From Candidatus Thorarchaeota archaeon (lineage in GTDB: Archaea; Asgardarchaeota; Thorarchaeia; Thorarchaeales; Thorarchaeaceae): a DNA stretch of 12,556 nt. The notes under the pieces were generated by a model. It was given only the letters and a program-made list of their open reading frames with translations. It was not told where the DNA came from and did no database searches. Positions 1-8,486 of the stretch are shown here, one piece after another; position 1 is the first letter of the stretch, and each line of letters begins with the position of its first letter. Where the stretch lies: positions 1 to 12,556 of the forward strand of contig JAEOSL010000103.1 in assembly GCA_016840385.1 (NCBI GenBank). Reading direction: 5' to 3'. The translations under genes and the position numbers were made by a program.

Positions 1-1612
1 GACCGAAATCACTGCGAATGCATGTATTGTTACTCACTGTAATATCCCATGAGTTAGAAAGATAAATTCCATAATTGAGATTATCACTGCACGTGTTGTT
101 GAATAAGTAGCATTCATCAGAAGATGAAATTTGAATCCCTTTGTCTTGGTTACTGTTGCAAGTATTTTCTAGCAGTGTATTGGTAGGCGAACCACCAAGC
201 TGGATACCAATATCATTCCCATTGCAAAGATTGTTTGTTATTAGATTGAAAATCGACGTATCAAGGTTTATGCCACTGAGAGTATTGAAGGTGCAAATAT
301 TGTTGATTATGGAGCAATTATACGATTCATCAGTATGAATACCATGAGAATTACCAGTACATGTATTTTCGATTAGTGAAGTGGAATTCGACATGTAAAG
401 AAGAATACCATTGAGAGGATTGATACTGCAGTTGTTATTGATCAAAGTATTGTTTTCGGAATTTTGGAGGTAAATTCCCGCTTCGTCATTTCCACTACAG
501 TCATTATTGGATATCATATTGAAATATGAATTCTGAAGATATATACCATAGAAGGTATTATTGTAACAGGCATTATCCTCAATAGTACTATTCCAACCCC
601 CTCCAATCTGAATGCCATAATAATTATCTATGCAAGTATTGTTGACAACTCTTGTTGGGTTGAGGAATGATAATTGTAAACCTGTACTTGGACCCAAACC
701 TCTGCATGTATTGTCAGTGATGTTGGTAGATTCGTATGCATGGACACTGATTCCAACGCCAAAAACTAAACATGTATTATTTGACACATTACCCGAAGTG
801 ACACCAGACACGTCAATACCATAATTCACATTGCTACAGTTGTTATTGGTCACCGTGGCGAACTCTATCTGAGAGAGACGTATACCGTTGAAGTTTGGAT
901 TACCTGTACCGAAACATGTGTTGTTGCTGACAACGATTGAAGACCCCTGGGAAATTTCAATGCTGTATATGCTAGAATTACATTGATTATCTATCACTGT
1001 GAGAAAATGAGAATTCTGGAAATATAGCCCGCAACCAAAGTTGAGTGTGAGAGAGTTTTCGACTGCTGAACTATAATTCGAATCATAAGCCCAGAGACCG
1101 TAGATGTTATCCGTGAAGGTGTTGTTGACAATAGAAGTTGAGTTGGTAGACCAAAGCCACATTCCAAAGTAATTGTTGTTGATGACATTATCAACAATCC
1201 TAGCATTGGTCACATTGTTTAGATAAATTCCGTGTGCTCCACCAGCACTGGCACCAAAGAGATGACAATTCAGGATAATGAAATGCGCCCGAGTGTTATT
1301 GATAAATATGCAGTATCCACTTCCTCCACCAAGATCAATATCCAAGCCCTCAATGATGTATGGTTGGTCTTTAGAACCATCACCAGCCCAGCCCTCTGCC
1401 AAATCGGTTAAACTGAAGTTATTATCTCCGTCAATTGCAATTGGGCTGTGTGGGGTTCCAGCAATCCGATTGCCATTTTCAGTATTCCCAATATCAGAAG
1501 TTTCCAGTTGATTCGTAGAACCCTCTAGATTTGTCACTAGGGAAACACTCCATAGGAACAGGAAAAACGTTAGTAACAAAACATCCCAACAGACTCCATT
1601 CTTCTTACGCAT
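1..1612 (-). CDS. Secreted right-handed beta-helix (NosD/parallel beta-helix repeat) protein, 3' end outside window
   Basis: Reading leftwards from ATG at 1612 gives at least 537 residues with no stop before the window edge, so the C-terminus is missing. The N-terminus is a signal peptide (MRKK, then a hydrophobic stretch at about residues 10-27). A segment around residues 70-90 resembles the entry to NosD-like domains (GDGSKDQPYIIEGLDI). From about residue 100 the protein is a ladder of 22-26 residue repeats of the form G-I-x-L...S-x-x-N-x-(V/I)-x-N-N-T-C, typical of parallel beta-helix coils of the pectate-lyase/carbohydrate-binding type. Fifteen repeats in a row, Cys211 to Cys531, place a Cys at the same site, and many carry an N-x-T/S sequon just before it. 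The start has a good ribosome site (AAGGAGAG, 7 bases upstream). The likely role is an exported surface or polysaccharide-interacting protein; the ligand is unknown. Fold and secretion are well supported, function is not. Confidence 0.9.
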   Translation of the reverse strand, partial: MRKKNGVCWDVLLLTFFLFLWSVSLVTNLEGSTNQLETSDIGNTENGNRIAGTPHSPIAIDGDNNFSLTDLAEGWAGDGSKDQPYIIEGLDIDLGGGSGYCIFINNTRAHFIILNCHLFGASAGGAHGIYLNNVTNARIVDNVINNNYFGMWLWSTNSTSIVNNTFTDNIYGLWAYDSNYSSAVENSLTLNFGCGLYFQNSHFLTVIDNQCNSSIYSIEISQGSSIVVSNNTCFGTGNPNFNGIRLSQIEFATVTNNNCSNVNYGIDVSGVTSGNVSNNTCLVFGVGISVHAYESTNITDNTCRGLGPSTGLQLSFLNPTRVVNNTCIDNYYGIQIGGGWNSTIEDNACYNNTFYGIYLQNSYFNMISNNDCSGNDEAGIYLQNSENNTLINNNCSINPLNGILLYMSNSTSLIENTCTGNSHGIHTDESYNCSIINNICTFNTLSGINLDTSIFNLITNNLCNGNDIGIQLGGSPTNTLLENTCNSNQDKGIQISSSDECYLFNNTCSDNLNYGIYLSNSWDITVSNNTCIRSDFG

Positions 1613-1793
1613 GAACACTCTCTCCTTCGTTGCGACAAACGCGGTCGAGGTCTGCTCATGCAAGTCTAAAATCAGATGTCAATGCTATTCTACTAGGTAC
1701 AATCTCGTTTGCAACACTCTCATTACTACAACATTGCTTGCTTATTAATCTGAGCGGATATACTATATGAATCAAAGAAGACTTCGAAGCAAC
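1613..1793. other. Intergenic gap upstream of the beta-helix gene
   Basis: About 180 bases between two minus-strand genes. A possible minus-strand TATA-like element (GATTTTAGAC) lies about 55-60 bases before the start at 1612, and a more AT-rich patch (CATATAGTATATCC) at roughly 1757-1770. The ribosome site is just inside the gap at about 1620-1627. No hairpin with a T-tract is visible after the upstream gene, so whether the two genes are co-transcribed cannot be decided. Nothing else is recognised. Confidence 0.3.
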
Positions 1794-2624
1794 TCATTCA
1801 TCATGTTCGATCTGCTGCACTTCTTCACGACATCTAGAAAGAGTATAATATCCAGCAGAAATGCAACTTCTGTATGATTCTGAATTAGTGAATTTAGAGA
1901 GGAAGAGATCCCATCCATGAAGATAGAAGTTCGTGTAATGTTCTGCAATCTCAGCGTAGTCACGAGATTCTAGTTCCTTAGCAATTGCAGTTCGGTTCCA
2001 TGACCACACATCAATGGGATTATCTGTGATTTGAGTAAGTAATCGAACGGGAGCAGGAGACACTCTCCAGCACATCTGACGAATTATGAACCAATAGTCC
2101 AGACCAGTTCTATCAAAAATTCGACGTGGAAGAGGTTCGATGAACTCCTGATAATCCATCAAGTTCTGTCTGTCAATTTGCCGTATATCACCATCACTCT
2201 GGATAATTGGGTTTGGCATATCGCCAACTAGTGCTCGGATATCTTGTGGGCGTGGAGGAACGTATTCCAAATCAGTAGCTAGCTTATTGATGGTCATAAT
2301 TTGACTCCGTGGAATGTGTAGATAGTCTGGTTGCAGATGGAGGAATTCATCTTCGTATCTCTTGGAGAGGAAGAGTGATTCATCAAACGATTCACTGGAA
2401 CCTGTAAAAAAGGGGTCATCATCATGCAGCATGATGTGTATATCTACATCACTTATTATTGGAACATAATCGATTGGAGTTTCCCATTTCTTACTAGCAG
2501 ACCCTTTAGTATAGGCGTATCTTATCCTTGTACCAAGGTCTTCTTTCATAACCGTTATCCAAGCCTTCAGACCTGCTTCAACGTCACATCTAGCTCGCTC
2601 CTGCAAATCAGACCAATCGGGCAT
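1794..2624 (-). CDS. Nucleotidyltransferase-fold (Pol beta superfamily) protein, substrate unknown
   Basis: A 276-residue soluble protein. Near the N-terminus it has a strand-turn signature of minimal nucleotidyltransferases: K40-G41-S42, a spacer, then S58-D59-V60-D61 followed by the hydrophobic strand IHIML. This matches the G-S...D-x-D pattern that binds the metal and nucleotide in aminoglycoside nucleotidyltransferases, CCA-adding enzymes and MNT-type proteins. The spacer between GS and the DxD is longer than in the compact MNT family. The rest is mostly helical, with a Trp/Tyr/Arg-rich stretch at about residues 165-240, and could be a helical substrate-binding domain. No partner gene such as HEPN is adjacent. 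The ATG at 2624 is the only usable start: the frame upstream is open for a few codons but contains no ATG, GTG or TTG. The spacing to the divergent MFS gene (144 bases) leaves room for its own promoter. The fold is likely; substrate (antibiotic, protein or RNA) is unknown. Confidence 0.7.
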   Translation of the reverse strand: MPDWSDLQERARCDVEAGLKAWITVMKEDLGTRIRYAYTKGSASKKWETPIDYVPIISDVDIHIMLHDDDPFFTGSSESFDESLFLSKRYEDEFLHLQPDYLHIPRSQIMTINKLATDLEYVPPRPQDIRALVGDMPNPIIQSDGDIRQIDRQNLMDYQEFIEPLPRRIFDRTGLDYWFIIRQMCWRVSPAPVRLLTQITDNPIDVWSWNRTAIAKELESRDYAEIAEHYTNFYLHGWDLFLSKFTNSESYRSCISAGYYTLSRCREEVQQIEHDE

Positions 2625-2768
2625 GTGATAGTCAATCTTGAGGTCAATGAAATCTGTTGTGGTAAGTTTTGATTAGAGTCTACACACCGATAGAACAATT
2701 AAGGATGTAACAACGAGAAAATAGAACGCGTATTCGACTACTCTGATTTCAGTGTGATGATGCATTAA

Positions 2769-4250
2769 ATGACAGAAACTTTTGACTCCCCCGAATCAAG
2801 CGGAAAAGGAATACCAGGACCTTACAAGATTGTGGCGGCTACGAGTCTCGGTATTTTTCTCAGCGCTCTCGATGCATCGATTGTTAATGTTTCATTATTT
2901 ACTATGAAAGAAAGTTTAGGAGTGTCAATTAGTGCCATCCAGTGGGTTGTTGTTGCATATCTTTTGATCATGACTTCAACGATGCCACTAATGGGTAAAC
3001 TAGGAGACCGCTATGGAAAGAAGAAAATTTTCCAGCTTGGTATGTTGGTCTTCATTGCGGGATCGTCTGTTTGTGCAATTTCCAATGGCTTCGAAATGCT
3101 CATTCTCGGAAGAATATTCCAGTCTCTTGGTGCTGCGATGCTATCTGCAAATGGGCTTGCGCTTGTTACGTATTTCACAACACCGCAAAATAGAGGAAGA
3201 GCAACCGGTCTCAACTCAATTGTTCTTGCGGTTGCACTTGGTAGCGGCCCAGTCCTTGGAGGGATTTTGACTCAGCTCTTTGGCTGGCATAGCATTTTCT
3301 TGATAAATCTACCAATTGGTATCATTGGGTATTTGATAGTACAATTTGCAGTTCCTAAAGCTGAGCTTGTTAAAGAAACACGCTTCGATACAATTGGAGC
3401 CGCATTATTCTTCTCATTCCTCTTCACTCTAATCTACTATGTCACAGTATCAGCTAGTGCGGATCTCATTACTGCCGTTATTCTCATTTCAACATCTGTA
3501 GTTTCATTCATTCTATTCATCCTTCGAGAACGAGCATTCGAAGCCCCGATTGTTTCAATTGAAGTTCTTACAGACAAAAAGATTTCAGCCAGCATTTTCT
3601 CAGCACTTCTTGCCTATATGGCAATGGTACCAGTTTCTTTTCTGTTGCCATTCTATCTACAGGAAGCTCTAGGATTCGACCAGACGACAACAGGTATTTT
3701 CTTAATTGTACAACCACTCATGATATCAATTGCAGGTCCGATTTCAGGTTATGTTTCAGAAAGAGTCAATGCTAAGGTGCAAACAACTGTGGGACTTTTG
3801 GTTCAAATGGTGGGTCTCATCTTTCTTGGTCTTGTAATACCTAACATTTGGCTGATGGCAATAGGAGTTGCAATCATGGGCACAGGTCTCTCAGTATTCA
3901 GTGTAGCAAATGGTAATTTCATCATGACATCTGCTCCCAAGAAATACATGGGCGTAGTTAGTGCACTTACAAATCTAGCAAGAACGACTGGGTTCTCTGT
4001 CGCAACTGCATTGGCCACAACAATCTTTGGAATCTTTTTCCTGATTACCAACCCTCTGGGATTAGAAACGGGCTCATTCTTTGTCACAGGATATGGTCAA
4101 GCAATCCAGCTCACTATCTGGGTGTTTTCTTTCTTCGCAATGTTTGCCGCCATCATAGCTTCTCAAAGAGGAATGAATCAGGCTGAAGTTGACAGATACG
4201 AAAACAATTCAGAAGAACCTGAACCTATAGACCAAACTCATCCGCAATGA
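2769..4250 (+). CDS. MFS multidrug efflux transporter, DHA2 (EmrB/QacA-like, 14-TM) family
   Basis: A 493-residue integral membrane protein, the usual length for proton-driven DHA2 exporters with 14 membrane segments. Diagnostic motifs are visible: motif D1 in TM1 (LDASIVNVSL, Asp35), motif A in the TM2-3 loop (GKLGDRYGKKK, about 77-87), motif B in TM4 (GRIFQSLGAA with the conserved Arg, about 114-123) and the antiporter motif C in TM5 (GSGPVLGG, 158-165). A short polar N-terminus (about 18 residues) and an acidic, Pro-containing C-terminal tail flank the membrane core. The likely role is proton-coupled export of hydrophobic compounds from the cytosol; the substrate cannot be deduced. The start at 2769 has no strong ribosome site, and the ATGs just before it run into a stop. 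No regulator gene is next to it. The last 26 bases overlap the convergent protease gene. Confidence 0.92.
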   Translation: MTETFDSPESSGKGIPGPYKIVAATSLGIFLSALDASIVNVSLFTMKESLGVSISAIQWVVVAYLLIMTSTMPLMGKLGDRYGKKKIFQLGMLVFIAGSSVCAISNGFEMLILGRIFQSLGAAMLSANGLALVTYFTTPQNRGRATGLNSIVLAVALGSGPVLGGILTQLFGWHSIFLINLPIGIIGYLIVQFAVPKAELVKETRFDTIGAALFFSFLFTLIYYVTVSASADLITAVILISTSVVSFILFILRERAFEAPIVSIEVLTDKKISASIFSALLAYMAMVPVSFLLPFYLQEALGFDQTTTGIFLIVQPLMISIAGPISGYVSERVNAKVQTTVGLLVQMVGLIFLGLVIPNIWLMAIGVAIMGTGLSVFSVANGNFIMTSAPKKYMGVVSALTNLARTTGFSVATALATTIFGIFFLITNPLGLETGSFFVTGYGQAIQLTIWVFSFFAMFAAIIASQRGMNQAEVDRYENNSEEPEPIDQTHPQ

Positions 4251-5562
4251 ACAAGACTCGACGTCTGAAATCGGGATGGTCCAAAGTCATCATATTCGCT
4301 CCAACCTCTCTATCAAACAACATCTTAGTTGGTTGAGTTCGGAGTAGCTTGAGTAGATCAGTGATCTCCTGAGAGGAAAGACGTCGGTCTCCATCATAGT
4401 CGACTTTCCGCCAATCTACAACCTGAGCGTCCTTGGTTGCTTCTGAAACAGGTTTTGTGTCATTTCGTTTCTTCAAGAGTGGGTCGACTGCAGGCTCTAC
4501 CGCATCTTTGACCTGTTCATCATTGAGATTCACACCGTAGACATCTCGCATGTGTTTGAGCCTAGTTGAGAGAAACACCCAAGGAGCAACCTGTCGTGCA
4601 TTTGCTTCATCAATACCATCTAATGGATATTGAGTAATCATCCTCATGAGCTCGGCATTAGATATAGCCCCAACTCGTTCCGGGTTAAGAGACTCCAACC
4701 ATCTAATCTCGTCTATGAGTACAGTGATTGCCTCAACACGCTGTCCAAGTCTAACCAAACCATTGATTGTCGCTTCATGACCTAGCACTGATGCTGCATG
4801 GTAATCTGACAGAAGTTCTGCAGAACGAGAAGCTTTCTTCATGAAATACTGCGACACAAGTGTTAGTAATCTTGATAGTACGAAGAACGCAACCAACACA
4901 ACTGCTCTGATGGCGGCACTATACAGATCTACAATAACTAGTGAGTTCGCCAGAGCAAGCGCCAATCTGACATATACATAGAGATAGATTATGTCAATGA
5001 AGAATGAAGGCATCCTTGTGAATATTGTGACAATAGAATCGCGATTCTTGATGTGACCTAATTCATGTGCAATGATCGCTTGCATCTCTTCCTCATTCAG
5101 AACATCAAGGGTATTGCTGTGAACCACTACAACTGAACCAATGAAAGGAAGACTGAAGGTGTACGCATTTGGAAGTGGTGAAGCCATTAGGAAGATCTTC
5201 TTCACTGATACTTCGCTTTTCTTCGCCAAATCTAGAGTCCATTTTACAATTTCATCTCGAGAGTATTTCCGATTCCAAGATTCCTGTGAAAGGAATTTAG
5301 GATGTAGTTCAATCAAATCGGGACTACGGAGCATTTGCCCTGCGGATAGATACATCATCACCAATTGCATGATTGTGATACCAGCAAAGAGACCTGCTGA
5401 GATGAGCGGATTCGTTTGTGAGAGATTTATTCCCACTACAAACAAGTTAGCATCATCCAAGTAAAGCAGTGATACAATTAGAATCTGAATAAAGTCCATT
5501 ATCAGAAATGCATAGATTGCAATCCATTTGTTACGCTTGATATCCTCAATCATAGCTTTCAC
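4225..5562 (-). CDS. HtpX-like M48 family membrane zinc metalloprotease with C-terminal EF-hand-like loop
   Basis: A 445-residue membrane protease. Two N-terminal hydrophobic helices (about 13-36 and 50-76) precede the catalytic domain, which has the zinc-binding HELGH at 166-170 and the downstream Glu ligand in SAELLSD (E249). Two further hydrophobic segments (about 186-212 and 217-238) lie between, as in HtpX/Ste24-like M48 enzymes that clear damaged membrane proteins at the cytoplasmic face. Typical HtpX is near 290 residues, so about 150 residues at the C-terminus are extra. That extension holds D388-Y-D-G-D-R-R-L-S-S-Q-E399, matching the EF-hand calcium loop at positions 1, 3, 5, 8 and 12, but with Arg instead of Gly at position 6, followed by a plausible helix (EITDLLKLL). 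The ATG at 5562 has a clear ribosome site (AGGTGA, 6 bases upstream). Protease family is certain; calcium binding is inference. Confidence 0.9.
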   Translation of the reverse strand: MKAMIEDIKRNKWIAIYAFLIMDFIQILIVSLLYLDDANLFVVGINLSQTNPLISAGLFAGITIMQLVMMYLSAGQMLRSPDLIELHPKFLSQESWNRKYSRDEIVKWTLDLAKKSEVSVKKIFLMASPLPNAYTFSLPFIGSVVVVHSNTLDVLNEEEMQAIIAHELGHIKNRDSIVTIFTRMPSFFIDIIYLYVYVRLALALANSLVIVDLYSAAIRAVVLVAFFVLSRLLTLVSQYFMKKASRSAELLSDYHAASVLGHEATINGLVRLGQRVEAITVLIDEIRWLESLNPERVGAISNAELMRMITQYPLDGIDEANARQVAPWVFLSTRLKHMRDVYGVNLNDEQVKDAVEPAVDPLLKKRNDTKPVSEATKDAQVVDWRKVDYDGDRRLSSQEITDLLKLLRTQPTKMLFDREVGANMMTLDHPDFRRRVLFIADEFGL

Positions 5563-5634
5563 CTAGACAAAATGGCAACGCGATATCGTACAAGTGAAAT
5601 GAAATCATTTGAAGACTGTGGTATCTCCGTAGTC

Positions 5635-5640
5635 TTTATC
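5635..5640 (+). promoter_or_regulatory. Possible TATA box for tldD
   Basis: TTTATC is centred about 25 bases before the ATG at 5662, the spacing expected for an archaeal TATA box driving a leaderless mRNA that starts at the A of the ATG. It lies inside the longer open frame from 5572, which is one reason to reject that earlier start. Recognised by eye only. Confidence 0.4.
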
Positions 5641-5661
5641 ATTAGGCTGGCTATTCTGAAT

Positions 5662-7104
5662 ATGGCGTCAAAGATGAAAGATGGCAAAGATTTGGCTGAA
5701 TACAGCGTCGACTTCGGGCAGAAGCTCGGTGCGGATTATGTTGAAGCGCGATTCGTAAATGATACGCTTCGAGGTATGGCATTTAGAAATGGGATGCTGG
5801 TTTCTGGGGGTTTTACTCCTTCAACGGGAATCGGTGTTCGAGTGCTTGTTGACGGTAGCATGGGTTTTGCTTCATTTGATAGACTTGAGAAGGGTCTCGC
5901 AGAAGAAGCAATCACAGCTGCGACCAAGATGGCAAAGAATGCTAAGAGAAAAGAACCTATTGACCTAGGGGAACCTGTTGCTAATGTAGCAAAATGGAAG
6001 ATGGAAGCAAAGGAACCACTACAAGATGTAGACATTGATACGATCAAGGAGTTCTGTAATGAAGTCAATCAACAAATGGTTGGATTGGCGTCATTCGTGT
6101 TTCTGTTCAACGCGAAGGTGATTGACAAATACTTGGTAACAAGTGAAGGAACCAAGATAGATAGCCAACTTTCATACCTTCTAATGTATACAGTCCTCAC
6201 AGCTCAAGCGCCTGGAGGTTCCGAGCAGAAGTTCCTCGACCTAACGCTGGCTGGTGGCTGGGAAAGAATCCGAGAAACAAACCTCATCGAGAACGTGAAA
6301 GATGAGGTTGTAAGACTGCAAAAAGCCGCAGCAAGTGCAGTGAAAATTGATGAACTGATGACGCAACCAATTGACATGGTTGTTGGTCCAGAAGTCGCAG
6401 GAATAATTGCTCATGAGAATATCGGACATCCAAGTGAGGGAGACCGTATCATGGGTCGTGAGGGGGCTCAAGCTGGAGAGAGTTTTTGGAGAGACCTCAA
6501 GATCGGGGAATCACGAGTTGGTTCAGACACCGTAAGTGTTAGTGAAGACCCAACCATTGTGAAAACCTCAGGGCACTATGTTTACGATGATGAGGGAGTG
6601 AAAGCCAGAAAACGCGAACTCATCAAGGATGGAATTATTCACGAACCACTACTCAATCGAGAATTTGGAACCAAGTTTGGAACAGGGTCAAATGCAGCAG
6701 CTCGTGCGACTGAGTACAATAGAGAACCTATCATCCGAATGGCAAATACATACTTTGAGCCTGGTGATTATACCTTCGAAGAGCTTGTAGAAGATGTAAA
6801 ACTTGGAGTCTTCATGAGAAGTTTCCAAGAGTGGAACATTGATGACAGACGCTATCAATCAAAGTATACTGGCTCAGAAGCATATCTGATCAAGAATGGT
6901 GAGATTACAGATACTATGGTCAAGAGACCTATCATGGAAACAACTAGCATCGGTATGCTGAGTGCAGTAGATGCAATTTCCAAGAATCTTCGTTTCGACT
7001 TTCCAGGAACATGTGGAAAAAGTGATCCTGCTCAAGGAGCACCAGTTTATGCAGGAGGCGGAGATATTCGATTTAGAGGAATCAGACTTGGAGGTGTTGG
7101 ATAA
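5662..7104 (+). CDS. tldD: TldD metalloprotease subunit
   Basis: TldD-type zinc metallopeptidase, the catalytic half of the TldD/TldE heterodimer, which degrades unfolded or modified peptides and in bacteria matures microcin B17. The signature HExxxH is present as AHENIGHPSEGDR (His251, Glu252, His256 from this start), and the conserved C-terminal Cys of the metal site occurs in GTCGKSDPAQGAP (Cys451), with a glycine-rich tail. From 5662 the protein is 480 residues, matching the roughly 480 of bacterial TldD. The frame is open back to an ATG at 5572, but those 30 residues (hydrophobic, unlike the family), the 9-base gap they would leave to the divergent protease gene, and a TATA-like element at 5635 all argue for 5662; ATG 5674 is a second option. 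There is no ribosome site before 5662, so the message may be leaderless. The stop overlaps the tldE start (TAATG). Confidence 0.93.
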   Translation: MASKMKDGKDLAEYSVDFGQKLGADYVEARFVNDTLRGMAFRNGMLVSGGFTPSTGIGVRVLVDGSMGFASFDRLEKGLAEEAITAATKMAKNAKRKEPIDLGEPVANVAKWKMEAKEPLQDVDIDTIKEFCNEVNQQMVGLASFVFLFNAKVIDKYLVTSEGTKIDSQLSYLLMYTVLTAQAPGGSEQKFLDLTLAGGWERIRETNLIENVKDEVVRLQKAAASAVKIDELMTQPIDMVVGPEVAGIIAHENIGHPSEGDRIMGREGAQAGESFWRDLKIGESRVGSDTVSVSEDPTIVKTSGHYVYDDEGVKARKRELIKDGIIHEPLLNREFGTKFGTGSNAAARATEYNREPIIRMANTYFEPGDYTFEELVEDVKLGVFMRSFQEWNIDDRRYQSKYTGSEAYLIKNGEITDTMVKRPIMETTSIGMLSAVDAISKNLRFDFPGTCGKSDPAQGAPVYAGGGDIRFRGIRLGGVG

Positions 7105-8480
7105 TGACTAATCCTGACAACTTGAAGACTTTGACCGATTATGCAATAGACTACGGATCAAAGAAGACAGATGCAATAATTGCGCGAATTGTCCAAACAA
7201 AGAATTCACAGATCCGATTCTCTCAAAATAATATTGACATAAGCAAGAGATGGGAGGAACTCAAGCTCGAACTGTTTGTGGTGATTGGTGAAAAGACTGG
7301 AACTACTGACAGACCTATCACATCAGAAGAAGATGTTAAGCAAGCAGTCGATGATACAGTATCATTTACTGAGATACTACCTGATTCAATGTTCTATGCA
7401 GGTCTGGAAGACAAGGCTCATAGCTACCCCGAGGTGAAAGGACAGTATGATGCAAAGGTAGACTCCTTCGCAGAAAAAGCTCCTGAGATTATCAACTCGG
7501 TTATCGATCAAGCTGTGCAAGAAGGAGCGAAAAGAGTAGCAGGAGCACTGATGATAACTAAGCAGAATTTCTGCTTCCGTTCCAGCTTGGGTCCAGAGGG
7601 TTCATCCAAAGGCACAACATTTGATCTGAATGTAAGAGCGTTACAGGATGAACTAGATTACTCAGGACAAGGATTGGCTTGTGGAACCATTCCATCGAAT
7701 TCAGAGAAGAGTATGCTTGAAGCTGGAGCAAAAGCAGGTCGTTTGTCTAAACAGGCAATCGGAGCTGTTCAAGGAACTCCAGGCACGTATGATCTCATTC
7801 TTACACCAACCGTCGCAGCTAATGTTCTTGGAACGATTCCTGCTCTTGCAAACCCATTCCAGATAATGATGGGCATGTCACCACTACAAGATCGGATGGG
7901 TGAACAAATTGCTCCAGAGTTCATCACTGCATATGAGGACCCATTGTTCGATGAAGGACTGTTCAGTACCCCATTCGATTGGGAAGGAACGCCAAGTCGT
8001 ACCATCAAAATTGTAGAGCAGGGAATCCTCAAGAGTTTGGTTCACAACACTACAACTGCGAAGATGTTCGATGCAGAAACTACTGGTAGTTCTCGAATGG
8101 CAAGTCTTGGTGTTGGTATGAAAATGCTATTGCCAGGAGCGTCCAATATTGTCTTTGACAATGGCGACCACTCTCTCGATGAGCTAATGGATGTAAGTAG
8201 ACCCACAATCTATGTCACTTGTAACTGGTATTCAAGATTCCAAAATTATCAGACGGGAGAATTCTCCACTATTCCAAGGGATGCAATGTTCCTTGTAGAG
8301 AAAGGAGAAATGAAGCCAATCAAGAATATGAGAATTAGTGACAACTCAATGAGAATGTTTGCTAATATCGATGCGCTTGGAAAAGATCGAACACAGGTAT
8401 ACTGGTGGGAAGTTCAAACTCCTACTACTATCTCAACCATGAGAATTCGAGATTGTAAAATGACAGCTGCAACTCAATAG
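7104..8480 (+). CDS. tldE: TldE/PmbA-like subunit, partner of TldD
   Basis: A 458-residue PmbA/TldE homologue. It shares the overall TldD fold: an N-terminal domain beginning LKTLTDYAIDYG, a central glycine- and serine-rich part (for example GPEGSSKGTTFDLNV) and the C-terminal PmbA domain (GTPGTYDLILTPTVAANVLG; FSTPFDWEGTPSRTIKIVEQGILKSLVHNTTTAKMF family-typical segment, at about residues 285-320). It lacks the HExxxH motif, as expected for the non-catalytic partner that completes the substrate channel of the heterodimer. The ATG at 7104 shares one base with the tldD stop (TAATG), a layout that favours translational coupling and equal amounts of the two subunits. The stop lies 6 bases from the convergent GTPase stop, and no hairpin terminator is visible between them. 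Confidence 0.92.
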   Translation: MTNPDNLKTLTDYAIDYGSKKTDAIIARIVQTKNSQIRFSQNNIDISKRWEELKLELFVVIGEKTGTTDRPITSEEDVKQAVDDTVSFTEILPDSMFYAGLEDKAHSYPEVKGQYDAKVDSFAEKAPEIINSVIDQAVQEGAKRVAGALMITKQNFCFRSSLGPEGSSKGTTFDLNVRALQDELDYSGQGLACGTIPSNSEKSMLEAGAKAGRLSKQAIGAVQGTPGTYDLILTPTVAANVLGTIPALANPFQIMMGMSPLQDRMGEQIAPEFITAYEDPLFDEGLFSTPFDWEGTPSRTIKIVEQGILKSLVHNTTTAKMFDAETTGSSRMASLGVGMKMLLPGASNIVFDNGDHSLDELMDVSRPTIYVTCNWYSRFQNYQTGEFSTIPRDAMFLVEKGEMKPIKNMRISDNSMRMFANIDALGKDRTQVYWWEVQTPTTISTMRIRDCKMTAATQ

Positions 8481-8486
8481 AAAACA

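Noticed and set aside
141..1511. Short plus- and minus-strand open frames across the beta-helix region
   Set aside because: They are in other frames over the long repetitive beta-helix gene, have no ribosome site and no recognisable domain.
1321..1612. CRISPR-like repeat, because of the recurring spacing in positions 1-1000
   Set aside because: The periodicity is about 69 bases but the units are degenerate and stay in frame, so they encode protein repeats, not CRISPR spacers.
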